Positions 26,691 through 36,141 of a stretch of 64,000 nt of DNA are shown one piece after another. Origin of the DNA: JAMXLO01 sp963794185 (GTDB taxonomy: Bacteria > Pseudomonadota > Alphaproteobacteria > Acetobacterales > Acetobacteraceae); contig CAWCDM010000144.1 of assembly GCA_963794185.1 (NCBI GenBank), forward strand, positions 1 to 64,000. Direction: 5' to 3'. Numbering within the stretch: position 1 is the first letter of the stretch; every line of letters begins with the position of its first letter. The notes under the pieces were generated by a model, which ran no database searches, was not told where the DNA came from, and saw only the letters and a list, made by a program, of their open reading frames with translations. The position numbers were made by a program, and so were the translations under genes.

Positions 26691-27065
26691 CTAGTAGTAC
26701 CAGCCTGGACCCCAGGGACCCCAGTTCATCTCGTTGATCTGAGCGGTCATCTGCTGCTCGTTGGCTAGATTCTTCGCAAACACTTCCTGGCGGTAACGGT
26801 CGTACGCAGCCTGATTGCCGACATACAGGCAGTCGCAAATCGTCGGGTCGGCGTAGGTGAAGACCACGACGTTGTTGCGCACCTGCCGGGCGAATTTATG
26901 CGGCGGCAGCGAAGCCAGTGAGGCTTGACGTTGCGGCGTGTTCGCCGGCACCAGCGTGAAGCCGGCGGCGGCCAGCATGTCCTCCTTGTTCTGCACCTGG
27001 GGGCGCAGGCCGACAAGGCGGCGCACACGGATGAAAATGCCAGAGACTGACTTGATCCGAAGCAT
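26691..27065 (-). CDS. Hypothetical protein of the envelope cluster
   Basis: 124 residues, family not recognised. The ATG at 27065 (MLRIKSVSGIFIRVRR) follows AAGGAGG at proper spacing. The middle has VVVFTYADPTICDCLYVGNQAAYDRY with two close cysteines, and the end is Trp/Gly/Tyr-rich (NWGPWGPGWYY). An N-terminal basic segment could be a weak signal or anchor. First gene of the three-gene cluster with DUF2092 and the Gly-rich protein; recurring association would imply a shared job. Confidence 0.6.
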   Translation of the reverse strand: MLRIKSVSGIFIRVRRLVGLRPQVQNKEDMLAAAGFTLVPANTPQRQASLASLPPHKFARQVRNNVVVFTYADPTICDCLYVGNQAAYDRYRQEVFAKNLANEQQMTAQINEMNWGPWGPGWYY

Positions 27066-27130
27066 TGCGTCCTCCTTCATGCTTGGTCGCTGGCGTGTCC
27101 GGCGCGCACGTAGTCGCGCGCTTTCGAAAC

Positions 27131-27152
27131 GGGCGGCCCTTCCAGGCCGCCC
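27131..27152 (-). terminator. GC hairpin between sulfatase and envelope cluster
   Basis: Perfect 8-bp stem GGGCGGCC/GGCCGCCC with a 6-nt loop. On the minus strand it is followed only by GTTTC, so it is a weak intrinsic terminator for the sulfatase gene. Confidence 0.45.
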
Positions 27153-27182
27153 GCTTCGTCACATTCAGGCTACGTCAAGATG

Positions 27183-28908
27183 CTAGTCGCTCGGGTGACC
27201 GGCCTTCTTCATTGCGTCCAGGATCCCGGTAAGATTGTAGGTCTCGGGTGCCTGCAGCGGCGGGAACTTCTGCGTACGAATCCAGCTCCTTCTCCCAGAG
27301 CTGCTGGCCGATCGGCAGCATGTTCCAGTCGTACAGGAATGCGGTAGGGGACCGCCAAGCGCACCACCGAGGCTCATGGCCGTCTTTTGCTCACGCCGAC
27401 CGCCTGCTCGAAGGGATCGCGCTTGATGTTCTGGACCAAGGTGAAGTGGAACGGGGTGAGCGGCAGGATCCATCCTTCTGCCCCGGGCTGCGACATGGTG
27501 TAGTACATCTTCCAGTTCTTGTAGCGCACCGCGGACGGCGTCGCCCCCGAGAAGTAGAAGAAGTAGGTCGCGCGCCGAGGTCTTCGACTTGCCTTCAAGG
27601 TAGTCGCGCTGGTCGAAGCCGTCGAGCGTCGTCTTGACGATGCCCGGGTATTGCTCCGGCCTCGATCTGATCCCTCAGTGCGTTGCCTTTGGGACCGCCG
27701 GCGATGTCGACCAACGTCGGCAGCCAGTCGAGTGCGGCAAAGAGCTGGTTGTGCACCGTGCCAGGCTTGATGTGGCCCGGCCAGCGAACGACCTGTGGCG
27801 CGCGGTAGCCGCCTTCCCATGCCTCGCCCTTCTGGCCCTTGAACGGCGTGACGCCACCATCGGGGAAAGTGATCGCCTCGGCGCCGTTGTCGGTGGTGAA
27901 GACGACGATCGTGTTGTCGAGCTGGCCCATGTCCTCCAGCTTCTTGAGCACGACGCCGATATTGTCGTCCATCTGCTTCATGCCGGCTTCGTTGACGCCC
28001 CAGTCCTTGCCGCCCTTGGTTCCCACCATGTCCATGTACTTCTGCGACAGCACGGTCGTGACGTGCATGCGCGCCGGGTTGTACCAGACGAAGAATGGCT
28101 TGTTGGTCTTCTTGGGGTCGTTGCGGTCGAGGAAGTCGACGACCTTGGCCGAGATTTCCTCGTCCACCGTCTTCGACCGCTCGAGGGTCAGCGGGCCCTC
28201 GTCCTTGCACGTCTGGTTCTTTTCCGTGCCGTCGGAGGATGTGCACGCGAGATGACCGGGCGCGGCGGCGTCAGGCAGGTCGTGGTCGCGGGATCCACCG
28301 CACCGGGGACCTCCGGGACGCCCGGGAATCGGCGTGTTCTTGCACGGCGGCGCGACGCCCTGCACCAGCGGCGTCGAGTTGATGTCGGGGAAGCTCACCT
28401 GCTGCATCGCGTCCAGGTGGTAGAGGTAGCCCCAGTATTCCTGGAAGCCGTGCGCCGTCGGCAGCGCCGCGGTGTGGTCGCCCAGATGGTTTTTGCCGAA
28501 CTCGCCGGTGGTGTAGCCGAGATCATGCAGGAACACCGCGAGCGCCGGAGTGCCGGGCCGCAGATAGGACGGGCTGCCGGGCAGTTGCGGCGGGATCATG
28601 CCGGTGCGCAGCGGATACATGCCGGTGAAGAAGGCGTTGCGCCCGGAGGTGCAGCTCTGCATGGCCACGTAGTCCATGAAGATCGAGCCCTCTTGCCCGA
28701 TGCGGTCGATGTTGGGGGTTTCCCCGACCATCAGGCCGCGGTGGTAGATGCTCGGCTGCATCAAGCCGATGTCATCGCCCATGATGAACAGGATGTTGGG
28801 CTTTTGCGCCGGCGCCTGCGCAGCGGCGGGCGATATCAGTTGCAGTTGGCTCAGGGCCAGGCACACCGCGGCAAGCGCAGCACGCCAGGCTGTTCGTTGT
28901 GAGATCAT
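27183..28908 (-). pseudogene. Arylsulfatase-type sulfatase, several frameshifts at the 3' end
   Basis: Type I sulfatase, exported (signal peptide to SPAAAQA). NILFIMGDDIGL supplies the metal-binding aspartates and QSCTSGR (Cys86 to Arg90) is the formylglycine site C-x-[SA]-x-R. GKNHLGDH and VFTTDNGAE are further active-site blocks. The frame is open from 28908 to about 27670, then shifts at least three times (pieces YFFYFSGATPSAVRYKNWKMYY, AMSLGGALGG and PLQAPETYNLTG) before a TAG at 27183. All pieces are conserved, so the gene was recently whole or the sequence has indels. Sulfate-ester hydrolysis in the periplasm is the expected role. Confidence 0.78.
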
Positions 28909-28983
28909 GTTACCCCTCCGTTGTTTTGGGCGCCCAGTGGGCGCCTGGTTGGCACCCTACGGTTGGGGCCTGCGCACGAGGCG

Positions 28984-29067
28984 CTATTGATTTTCGGCAG
29001 ATCGTGACCGCAACCCCGCAGGGAGGCATCACGCACGATCGATACCGGTGCTGCCGAAAATCGATAG
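28984..29067. repeat. Long inverted repeat upstream of the sulfatase and AraC genes
   Basis: Arms 28984-29000 (CTATTGATTTTCGGCAG) and 29051-29067 (complement, 16 of 17 bases) enclose 50 bp. They lie between two divergent genes, and could be a regulator site pair, a cruciform or a short miniature element. The rest of 28909-29165 holds no gene I can support. Confidence 0.6.
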
Positions 29068-29165
29068 CCGACGCACGTCATCGGCCATAGTTGGGTCCCG
29101 GCGGAGACTTTGGGCGCGGCCGAGGTCGAACGTGCTGCGCCGAAGCCGAACCGAACGGGTGGACA

Positions 29166-30012
29166 ATGCCGGCCAGCATGATGGCGGATTTCAGTAATGC
29201 AGGTGACCTCGAAGAGGCCTTGCGGAATGCCGGCGATGTCCATCTTGATCGTGACCGGATGCGGGGGCTTTCGCGCACGCCTGACCCAGGTCGAATTGCA
29301 GCGGCTGCGTCTCTGGGCCGTCCACGAACGAGCGTCCCGAATTGGCTTCCTTACGGTCCTGCCAGACAAGCTGCTGGCGCTATTCACCATCGGCGATCAG
29401 CCGTCGCCGATCTGCAGTGGAATCACCCTCGATAAGGGGGAGATTTTGACCTGCGGCCCCAATCATCGCCTGCATATGCGGACCGAAGGACCGAGCTGCT
29501 GGGGCGCTGTTTCACTGCCTGCGGGCGAGTTCACGGCGTATTTCAACCGTTTGACGGGCAAGGTTTTCAAAATGCCCAGCCTCGCCCAGCGATGGAGTCC
29601 ATCAGCGGCAGGCTGCAAGCGCTTCATGCGGCTTCATGCTGCGGCCATCCGTGCTGCGCGGATGCGCCCGCAAACGATTGTCGATCTGGAGGCGGCCCAT
29701 GGAATGGAACAGCAACTGATCCATTCCCTGGTTGGGTGCCTGTCGGCGGGCCCGAGCGTAGATGCCTCGGGTCCGGATCGGTGTCAGGACATTGTAGCTG
29801 ACCTGGAGGAACTTCTCCGGAGCGAGCCCGAACGCTATGCCGACGTGACTGCACTGCGCGCCGACCTTGCCGTCTCGGATGGGCATCTGCGCCGTTGCTG
29901 CAAGCACATCCTGGGCATGGATCCTGCCGCTTACGTTCATCTGTATCTTGCGGACAGAGCCCGTCGTGCTTCCCGCGAGGGAACAACGCGCGGAATTGCC
30001 ATGCAATCTTGA
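29166..30012 (+). pseudogene. AraC-type regulator paralogue, frameshifted and truncated
   Basis: Related to the next gene. It probably begins near 29166-29181 (MMADFSNAGDLEEALRNAGD), shifts frame near 29245 and continues IVTGCGGFRARLTQVELQRL, aligning with IRQGVSEMTVTGRGIFRSEI in the paralogue. The sensor half is kept (GILTCGPNHRLHM-like region). The DNA-binding half has only the first helix-turn-helix (VTALRADLAVSDGHLRRCCKHILG); the second is missing before the stop at 30012. Unlikely to bind DNA normally. Confidence 0.6.
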
Positions 30013-30987
30013 CTGGATTATCGTTCGAACGGCTGGCCCGATGGCAACCTGCGTCATAGAGGTCCCTATGCCCTCAAGTGCCGTCCGGGTCTTCTCCGAC
30101 CCTGACGAACACGCCGCTGCGATCCGACAAGGCGTGTCGGAAATGACCGTGACCGGACGCGGAATATTCCGCTCGGAGATCGTGCGTATCGATTTCCATC
30201 ATCTGTGGATGCAACGGTTCACGGAGAACATTAGCCGAATCAGGCATACGACCGGTCTTGGCGGCCGTGCCGTCATCGCATTCCCGGCGCAGCCCGGACC
30301 GGCACAGTCCTGGAAAGGCGTGGAGCTGACGCCGGCGAACCTCATACGCCACAAGGAAGGGGGCAGTTACTATCACCGTTCAGCCGGGGCTTCGGTGACA
30401 GCCGCAATGTCGCTGCCGCTGGCCGAGATTGCGGCGATCAGCACGGCGTTCGCCGGCTGCGACCTTTCGCCGCCGGGCGACGCGTCGATCGTCACGCCAC
30501 CGCCATCGGCGATGGCAAGGCTGCAACGTCTGCATGCCGCGGCCGGACATATGGCGAAGACCCAGCCGGAGATCGTCGCCCATCCGGAATCCGCGCGCGG
30601 ACTCGAACAAGCCCTGATCGAGGCCATGGTGGCCTGCCTCGCAACCGGTGACGCATCGGAGGAGCGCGCCGCGCAACGGCGCCACGCGCTCATCATGCGG
30701 CGTTTTCATCGGTATGTCGCGGCACACCCGGATCAGGCACTCTACATTCCCGAAATCTGCAAGGCCATCGGCGTGGCCGAGCGGACGTTGCGGGTCTGTT
30801 GCCAGGAGCAGCTCGGGACCGGTCCCAAGCATTTCCTTTTGATGCGCCGTATGCAGCTCGCGCGGCGTGACCTCAGCAGAGCCGATCCGAAAAGCACTAC
30901 CGTGACCGAAGTCGCCACGCGCTACGGCTTCTGGCAATTCGGACAGTTCTCAGCTCGACTTTCCGCATTTTCGGTGATGGGGCACCG

Positions 30988-31272
30988 CTATTGGATAGCC
31001 CAGAAGATGTCCTCTGAGGCGATGAACTTGAGGGCTTGGTCGAGCGGCAGGACGGTGCGCCCGAATGGGCCAGCCCTGGTCCATCGTTCCTTCCACAGCG
31101 ACCAATAGAGCACTTCGACCCGATCGTCCTGGCCGGTCGGCCTGAGGCGCGCGACGAGCGCGCCGGAACTGGCACGATAAAGCGTGTAGCCACGGTTGCG
31201 GCGTTCGGCGAACAGTTGCCCGCGACGGCAGCGGAAGCTCTCGATGCGCTGGATGATCGGATCGTCGGCCAT
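30988..31272 (-). CDS. Small passenger protein of the insertion sequence
   Basis: 94 residues, starting MADDPIIQRIESFRCRRGQL. The pattern ERRNRGYTLYRASSGALVARLRP, then WSLWKERWTRAGPFG and DQALKFIASEDIFW looks like a compact, folded alpha/beta domain rather than noise. It lies entirely within the IS, divergent from the transposase with 82 nt between the starts. Family not recognised; it may help transposition or regulate it. Confidence 0.5.
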   Translation of the reverse strand: MADDPIIQRIESFRCRRGQLFAERRNRGYTLYRASSGALVARLRPTGQDDRVEVLYWSLWKERWTRAGPFGRTVLPLDQALKFIASEDIFWAIQ

Positions 31273-31354
31273 GGCGTTGACGATAGAACACTGGGCCGGC
31301 GGACGTCGCCGACAGACGCTTGCGGCGTCGGCACGACTTGATTCTACGACTGGG

Positions 31355-32749
31355 ATGGCACCGAATTGTCTGCGCGCCGCTGCGGCGTCCGATCCGCATC
31401 TGATCCCACCGGCGCTGGCCGCCTGGCTGTCGGTGTTCCGTTGCTGCTTCACCGCGCCGGTGTGGAACCGTGTTCTGGTCCTGGTGGCCGGCGCAGTGCT
31501 GGCTCCCGGCAAGCGCACCGTCACCCAGGCGCTGCGGGTCATGGGGCTGGGCGAGGAGCCGCAGTTCCGCCGCTACCATGAGGTGCTGGGCCGAGCCCGC
31601 TGGGACGCACGTGCCGTGGCGCGACGGCTGCTGCTGCACCTGCTGGATCGCCTGCTGCCCAGCGGTCCGGTCGTCGTCGGCATCGACGACACGATCGAGC
31701 GGCGTTGGGGCGCACGCATCAAGGCGCGCGGTATTTATCGTGACCCGGTGCGGTCCTCAAAGGGGCACTTCGTCAAAGCCAGTGGGCTGCGCTGGCTTTC
31801 ACTGATGGTGGTGGTGCCGATAAGTTGGTCCGGCCGGCACTGGGCGCTGCCGTTCCTGACCGTTCTCGCCCCATCGGCGCGGTGGAGCGAGAAGCACCGC
31901 AAGCGGCACAAGACGCTGACCGACTGGGCGCGGCAGGCGATCCTGCAAACCAAACGCTGGCTGCCCAACCGTCTGCTCATCTTTGTCGCCGACAGCGGCT
32001 TCGCAGCGCTCGAACTGTTGGCCTCGGTGCGCTGCCACGTCTGTGTGATCACCCGGCTCAGGCTGGATGCCGCCTTGTTCAAGCCGGCGCCGCGGCGCCG
32101 GAAGGGTCAGCGCGGACGTCCCCCGCTGAAGGGGCGTCGCCTGCCGACACTGCGTGCCGTGCTGGCCAGCAGGAAGACCGTTTGGACGACCGTGGTCGTC
32201 TCGCAATGGTACAACGCCCAGCAGCGTAAACTGCTCACCGCCACCGGCACCGCGGTCTGGTACCATGCCGGCGCCCCGCCGGTGCCGATCCGCTGGGTGC
32301 TGGTGCGCGATCCGACCGGCGAGCACGAGCCGGCAGCATTCCTCAGCACCGACCTGGATGCGACGCCCGCAATGATTCTCGGCTGGTTCGTCTCGCGCTG
32401 GCGGGTGGAGACCACCTTCCAGGAGGTACGCACCCATCTCGGGGTCGAGACCCAGCGTCAGTGGTCCGATCTCGCCATCCTCCGCACCACCCCGGCACTA
32501 CTGGGGCTGTTCTCACTGATCACCGTGTGGGCCGATGGCCTGGCGCGCGACACAACGACAGCACTGCGTCCTAATGCCGCCGCCTGGTACCGCAAGCAGG
32601 AACCGACATTCAGTGACGCCATCGCCGCCGTGCGCCGCGTGCTTTGGTGCCCGCCGAATTTCTCCACGTCCCGGCCAATCGGGGAGATCATCGAAATTCC
32701 CACCAGCTTGCTAAACCGAGTTTTCCAGACTCTATGCCTCGCAGCCTGA
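31355..32749 (+). CDS. DDE transposase (IS701-like, DDE_5)
   Basis: 464 residues. Start at the ATG at 31355 (MAPNCLRAAAASDPHL), where similarity begins. Candidate catalytic acids are in VVGIDDTIERRWG, IFVADSGFAALELL and WRVETTFQEVRTHLG. The frame is intact and ends at the right inverted repeat, so the element may still be mobile. Confidence 0.82.
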   Translation: MAPNCLRAAAASDPHLIPPALAAWLSVFRCCFTAPVWNRVLVLVAGAVLAPGKRTVTQALRVMGLGEEPQFRRYHEVLGRARWDARAVARRLLLHLLDRLLPSGPVVVGIDDTIERRWGARIKARGIYRDPVRSSKGHFVKASGLRWLSLMVVVPISWSGRHWALPFLTVLAPSARWSEKHRKRHKTLTDWARQAILQTKRWLPNRLLIFVADSGFAALELLASVRCHVCVITRLRLDAALFKPAPRRRKGQRGRPPLKGRRLPTLRAVLASRKTVWTTVVVSQWYNAQQRKLLTATGTAVWYHAGAPPVPIRWVLVRDPTGEHEPAAFLSTDLDATPAMILGWFVSRWRVETTFQEVRTHLGVETQRQWSDLAILRTTPALLGLFSLITVWADGLARDTTTALRPNAAAWYRKQEPTFSDAIAAVRRVLWCPPNFSTSRPIGEIIEIPTSLLNRVFQTLCLAA

Positions 32750-32965
32750 AATGCGGAAAGTCGAGCTCAGGCGAATACAAGTCGATCTTCGGGGAACTTC
32801 CGTCCGTTACACTGGCGCGCGAGGGAGGCTGACTTTCCAACTGCCCGTGCCGACGCCGCCTCACGAATTGACGACAGCGACAGCCTCGATCTCGACCATG
32901 AAATCCGGACCGGCGAGGCGCGTGACGCCGACAGTCGTGCTGGTCGGCGTCGCCACTCCAAGATA

Positions 32966-34073
32966 TTAACCTTCCCAAAGTAGTTGCCATGACGACGGGG
33001 ACATGTGCTAATCCGCGTGCTTATGAAAACCGATGCTCGTGCTCTGGACCATTCGACGCTGACCGAGCTGCGCAAACGCGGCGTTGCGGCGGTGCAATCA
33101 GGTGAAAGTCCCACCCATGTTGCTGCCGCGCTCGGGGTCAATCTGCGCACCCTATTCCGCTGGCTCGCACAGTATCGGCGCGGCGGATGGGGTCAGCTGG
33201 AAGCGCGCAAGCGCGGAGGACGTCCACCGAAGCTCGATGGCCGTGCCCTGCGCTGGATCTATAACACGGTGGCCAACAAGAACCCTCTGCAGTTGAATTT
33301 TCCGTTCGCGCTATGGACCGCGGCGATGGTGCAGACACTGATTGCCGAGCGGTTCGACATAGATCTGAGCCACAGTTCAGTGTGCCGGTTGCTGAACCAG
33401 CTCGGGCTAACCGCGCAACGCCCGCTGTGGCGGGCGTACCAGCAGAACCCTGAGACGGTGCAGCGCTGGCTGGAGACGGACTATCCGTCGATCCAGCGTC
33501 GCGCAAAACGCGCAGGCGCACGGATCTTCTTCGCCGACGAGGCCGGCGTCCGTTCGGACTATCACAGCGGCACAACCTGGGGGAAACGAGGCCAGACGCC
33601 GGTGGTCTCCAGCACTGGCGCACGGTTCGGCGCCAACCTGATCTCGGCGATCAGCGCCCAAGGCGAGCTCCGCTTCATGCTGACCAAGGGGCGGGTCACT
33701 GCCGCGGTGTTCATCGAGTTCCTCCGGCGATTGCTGGTCAACGCGACGAAGCCGATCTTCGTGATTGTCGACGGGCATCCGACGCACCGAGCCAAGTCGG
33801 TCGCGAGGTTCGTGGCAGAACAAGCGGGCATGCTGGGGCTGTTCTTCCTGCCGCCCTATTCGCCGGAGCTGAACCCCGACGAATATGTATGGAATGATCT
33901 GAAGGCCCAGTGCACCGGGCGCAAGGTGATCAACTCACTCACGCAACTGCGTCAAATGATCATCTCACATATGCGGCAGCTACAGAAGTTGCCTATGCTG
34001 GTACGCAGTTTCTTCCGTGCACCCACGACGCGCTATGCGCATGCTTGAATGGCAACTATTATGCGAAGCTTAA
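32966..34073 (+). mobile_element. IS630-family insertion sequence
   Basis: Ends TTAACCTTC...TAGTTGCCAT (left) and the related TTAAGCTTCG...TAGTTGCCAT on the other strand (right), flanked by duplicated TA (32964-32965, 34074-34075), the classic IS630 target. Length 1108 bp. It disrupts ridA. Confidence 0.87.
33023..34048 (+). CDS. IS630 family transposase
   Basis: About 341 residues (MKTDARALDHSTLTELRKRG). An N-terminal helix-turn-helix (HVAAALGVNLRTLFRWLAQY) is followed by the DDE core: FFADEAGVRSD, FVIVDGHPTHRAK and PPYSPELNPDEYVWNDLK. The catalytic triad positions are all present. A GTG at 33005 is an alternative start. The gene is intact. Confidence 0.88.
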   Translation: MKTDARALDHSTLTELRKRGVAAVQSGESPTHVAAALGVNLRTLFRWLAQYRRGGWGQLEARKRGGRPPKLDGRALRWIYNTVANKNPLQLNFPFALWTAAMVQTLIAERFDIDLSHSSVCRLLNQLGLTAQRPLWRAYQQNPETVQRWLETDYPSIQRRAKRAGARIFFADEAGVRSDYHSGTTWGKRGQTPVVSSTGARFGANLISAISAQGELRFMLTKGRVTAAVFIEFLRRLLVNATKPIFVIVDGHPTHRAKSVARFVAEQAGMLGLFFLPPYSPELNPDEYVWNDLKAQCTGRKVINSLTQLRQMIISHMRQLQKLPMLVRSFFRAPTTRYAHA

Positions 34074-34501
34074 TAACGCATGCGCACATCGCCGCACTTT
34101 TGGAATTCGTCAAAGTCGGTGACAAACGTGTTGGTCTTGACGACGTCGGCCCATGTCGCACCGGCCGCCTTGAGGCACCGATCCAGGTTCTGGAATGTCT
34201 GTTCCATCTAGGCGCGCATATCGCCCTTGCCTACGCAATTGCCGTCGATGTCCCGGGCCAACTGGCCGGCAGTGTAAACGAGCTTGCCGGTACCGCTCAC
34301 CGTCACAACATGCGAATACGAGGGCTGCCCGCCGGACATCCTGACATTCATTCCCTCCGGCTGAAACCGCTCGATCTTCAGGGCCATTTGCTCTCGCCTG
34401 GTCGTTTTCATCTGCTCGTGTGGCGCGGCTGGCGTCATCGCGGCAAGGCGATAATACCAGCGGCCCGAACCAATGACTTTCCATCGCCACTCGTTCGTTC
34501 C

Positions 34502-34579
34502 GTCATGGCCGGGCGTGTCCCGGCCATCGGTCGTGGCAGGGTGCCACTTCTGATGGCCGGGACACACCCGGCCATGACG
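34502..34579. repeat. Inverted pair of GTCATGGCCGGG-type repeats
   Basis: GTCATGGCCGGGCGTGTCCC at the left is mirrored by GGGACACACCCGGCCATGAC at the right, with a short spacer containing GGCAGGGTGCC. It forms a long hairpin in the 339-bp space between ridA and the HNH gene, which holds no other feature I can see. Confidence 0.7.
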
Positions 34580-34726
34580 ACGTACGAGTGGCGGGGAGTG
34601 TCAACAGAAACGGTGCCTGGTCTGGCACCAACGCAGGCGGCGGCAGCAAACGCGACGTTCACGGCACACCCCGACACTGCGACCCGCATAGCGCCGCGCT
34701 GCGCATCAGGACGACAGCGCGCCCGC

Positions 34727-35287
34727 TCAGCTTTCCAGTTCGCTGTCCCAGTAGAGATAGTCCCGCCAGCTCTCATGCAGATAGTTGGGCGGGAAGCCGC
34801 GACCGTTGTCCTGCAGTTCCCAGGTCGTCGGCTGACGTGGACTGCTGCGCGGGAACATCCGGCACTCGCGCGGCAGGCGCGAGCCCTTGCGCAGGTTGCA
34901 CTCGCCGCAGGCGGTCACGACGTTTTCCCAGGTCGTGCGCCCGCCGCGGCTGCGCGGGACGAGGTGGTCGAAGGTCAGTTCATGCGCCGGGCAGCGTCCG
35001 CCGCAGTACTGACAGACGAAGGCGTCGCGCAGGAACACGTTGAACCGGGTGAAGGCCGGCCGTCGCGCCGACGGGATGTAGTCCTTCAGCGCGATCACGC
35101 TCGGCAGGCGCATGGTGAGCGAGGGCGAGCGCACTTCGGTCTCGTATTCGGACAGCACCGAGACCCGGTCGAGGAACACCGCCTTCACGGCATCCTGCCA
35201 GGACCACAGCGACAGGGGAAAATACGACAGCGGCCGGAAATCCGCGTTCAGCACCAGCGCAGGACAGAATTGGCCACCGTCAGGCAA
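34727..35287 (-). CDS. HNH endonuclease family protein
   Basis: 186 residues. The HNH/zinc core is FVCQYCGGRCPAHELTFDHLVPRSRGG followed by WENVVTACGECNLRKG: two CxxC pairs bind zinc and the DH...N arrangement is catalytic. The N-terminal VLNADFRPLSYFPLSLWSW is typical of the stand-alone HNH proteins found across alphaproteobacteria. No methylase or phage genes lie nearby, so restriction is unlikely; role in DNA metabolism unknown. Confidence 0.85.
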   Translation of the reverse strand: MPDGGQFCPALVLNADFRPLSYFPLSLWSWQDAVKAVFLDRVSVLSEYETEVRSPSLTMRLPSVIALKDYIPSARRPAFTRFNVFLRDAFVCQYCGGRCPAHELTFDHLVPRSRGGRTTWENVVTACGECNLRKGSRLPRECRMFPRSSPRQPTTWELQDNGRGFPPNYLHESWRDYLYWDSELES

Positions 35288-35433
35288 GCGCCGCTCCCTT
35301 GCGAGTTGAGCGCAAGACCTGGGAGCGTAGCTGCCATCTACCCACCAGATATTGTGCGCCGCCGAGAACCCGCTTGTTTATCGCAGAGGCCGAAGGATGC
35401 CGCAAGTCGAGGCCCGATTGTTTCACCGCAATA

Positions 35434-36093
35434 TCATCCACCGGCGCCGGCGAACCCCCGCTGCAATGCCAGCGCACCCATCGCCAGACCGGTATCGTCG
35501 ATCCCGTGCCCGAGACGCGGAACATAGGTCGCCTCGACCGGCACGCCGGCGGCACGCAGCACCTGCTCGGCGTCGCGCGAACGGTGTGCCGGCACCACAT
35601 CGTCCGCCTCGCCGTGAACCAGCAGCACCGGCGCGTGGTTGGCCAGTTCGGCCGGCAGGCTGTCAGGGGCGATCAGCGCGCCGGAGAATGCCAGGATGGC
35701 GCGGGGTGCAACGGTGCGGCGCAGGCCGGTGAACAGCACCGTCATCGCGCCCTGGCTGAATCCCATTAGCGCATACGCGTCCGGCGGCAGGCCAAGGCGA
35801 GAAAATTCCGCGTCCATGAACGCATCCAGGAACCCCGCCGCGCGCCGTACGCCGGCCTCCATCACCGCGGGCGTGCGGTCGGCGACGCTCCACCACTGCC
35901 GCCCGAAACCGGAGTCATGCGGGAACGGCGCGTCCACCGAGACGAACAATGCGTCCGGCGCGGCATGCGACCAGGTCGGGGCGAGGTCGATCAGGTCATG
36001 TCCGTCCGCGCCCACGCCGTGGCACAGGACGACAAGCTGCTTCGGCGTCGCTTTCGATGCGGGTCCCCAGCGCGGTCCATCCAATTCGGCCAT
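35434..36093 (-). CDS. Phospholipase/carboxylesterase-type alpha/beta hydrolase
   Basis: 219 residues. The nucleophile elbow is LMGFSQGAMTVL (GFSQG), with Asp in HGEADDVVPAHRS and His in RLGHGIDD, forming the Ser-Asp-His triad of the Abhydrolase_2 (YpfH/EstB) family. The oxyanion strand is VVLCHGVGADGHDL. The ATG at 36093 follows AAAGGAG. Cytosolic esterase of unknown substrate. Confidence 0.85.
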   Translation of the reverse strand: MAELDGPRWGPASKATPKQLVVLCHGVGADGHDLIDLAPTWSHAAPDALFVSVDAPFPHDSGFGRQWWSVADRTPAVMEAGVRRAAGFLDAFMDAEFSRLGLPPDAYALMGFSQGAMTVLFTGLRRTVAPRAILAFSGALIAPDSLPAELANHAPVLLVHGEADDVVPAHRSRDAEQVLRAAGVPVEATYVPRLGHGIDDTGLAMGALALQRGFAGAGG

Positions 36094-36141
36094 GCCCATC
36101 TCCTTTTGCCGGTTATTATCCACTGAATTGAAACATCCTGG

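Larger units (their letters stand above)
30953..32766 (+). mobile_element. Insertion sequence with DDE transposase (IS701-like) and a divergent passenger gene
   Basis: Perfect 18-bp terminal inverted repeats GCTCGACTTTCCGCATTT (30953-30970, complement 32749-32766). A TCA direct repeat flanks it (30950-30952, 32767-32769). It carries a transposase on the plus strand and a small gene on the minus strand at its left end. The family label is from the transposase only. Confidence 0.82.
30068..32832 (+). pseudogene. AraC-type transcriptional regulator interrupted by an insertion sequence
   Basis: ATG at 30068 (MPSSAVRVFSDPDEHAAAI). An N-terminal ligand-type domain is followed by the AraC helix-turn-helix pair (YIPEICKAIGVAERTLRVCC and TVTEVATRYGFWQFGQFS). 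After TTCTCA at 30947-30952 an IS of about 1.8 kb interrupts it. Behind the IS the reading frame resumes as GEYKSIFGELPSVTLAREGG and stops at 32832, exactly the expected AraC C-terminus. Removing the IS and one TCA copy restores the full gene. Converges with ridA. Confidence 0.85.
32861..34387 (-). pseudogene. RidA family protein, amber mutation plus IS630 insertion
   Basis: Reactive-intermediate deaminase family. ATG at 34387 (MALKIERFQPEGMNVRM), then VYTAGQLARDIDG. A TAG at 34208 interrupts in frame where family members have a glutamine (MRA-stop-MEQTFQNLDRCL), consistent with a CAG to TAG change. The frame continues to KCGDVRMRY at the IS630 border and resumes beyond it as LGVATPTSTTVGVTRLAGPD to the stop at 32861. 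Removing the IS and one TA copy rejoins the frame exactly. Two independent lesions make this a true pseudogene. Confidence 0.87.

Noticed and set aside
34727..35287. HNH protein as part of a restriction or phage defence island
   Set aside because: No methyltransferase, helicase or phage gene is nearby; the neighbours are ordinary metabolic genes.
34049..35527. A 492-residue plus-strand open frame
   Set aside because: It is the mirror of ridA and the HNH gene in GC-rich DNA and has no domain of its own.
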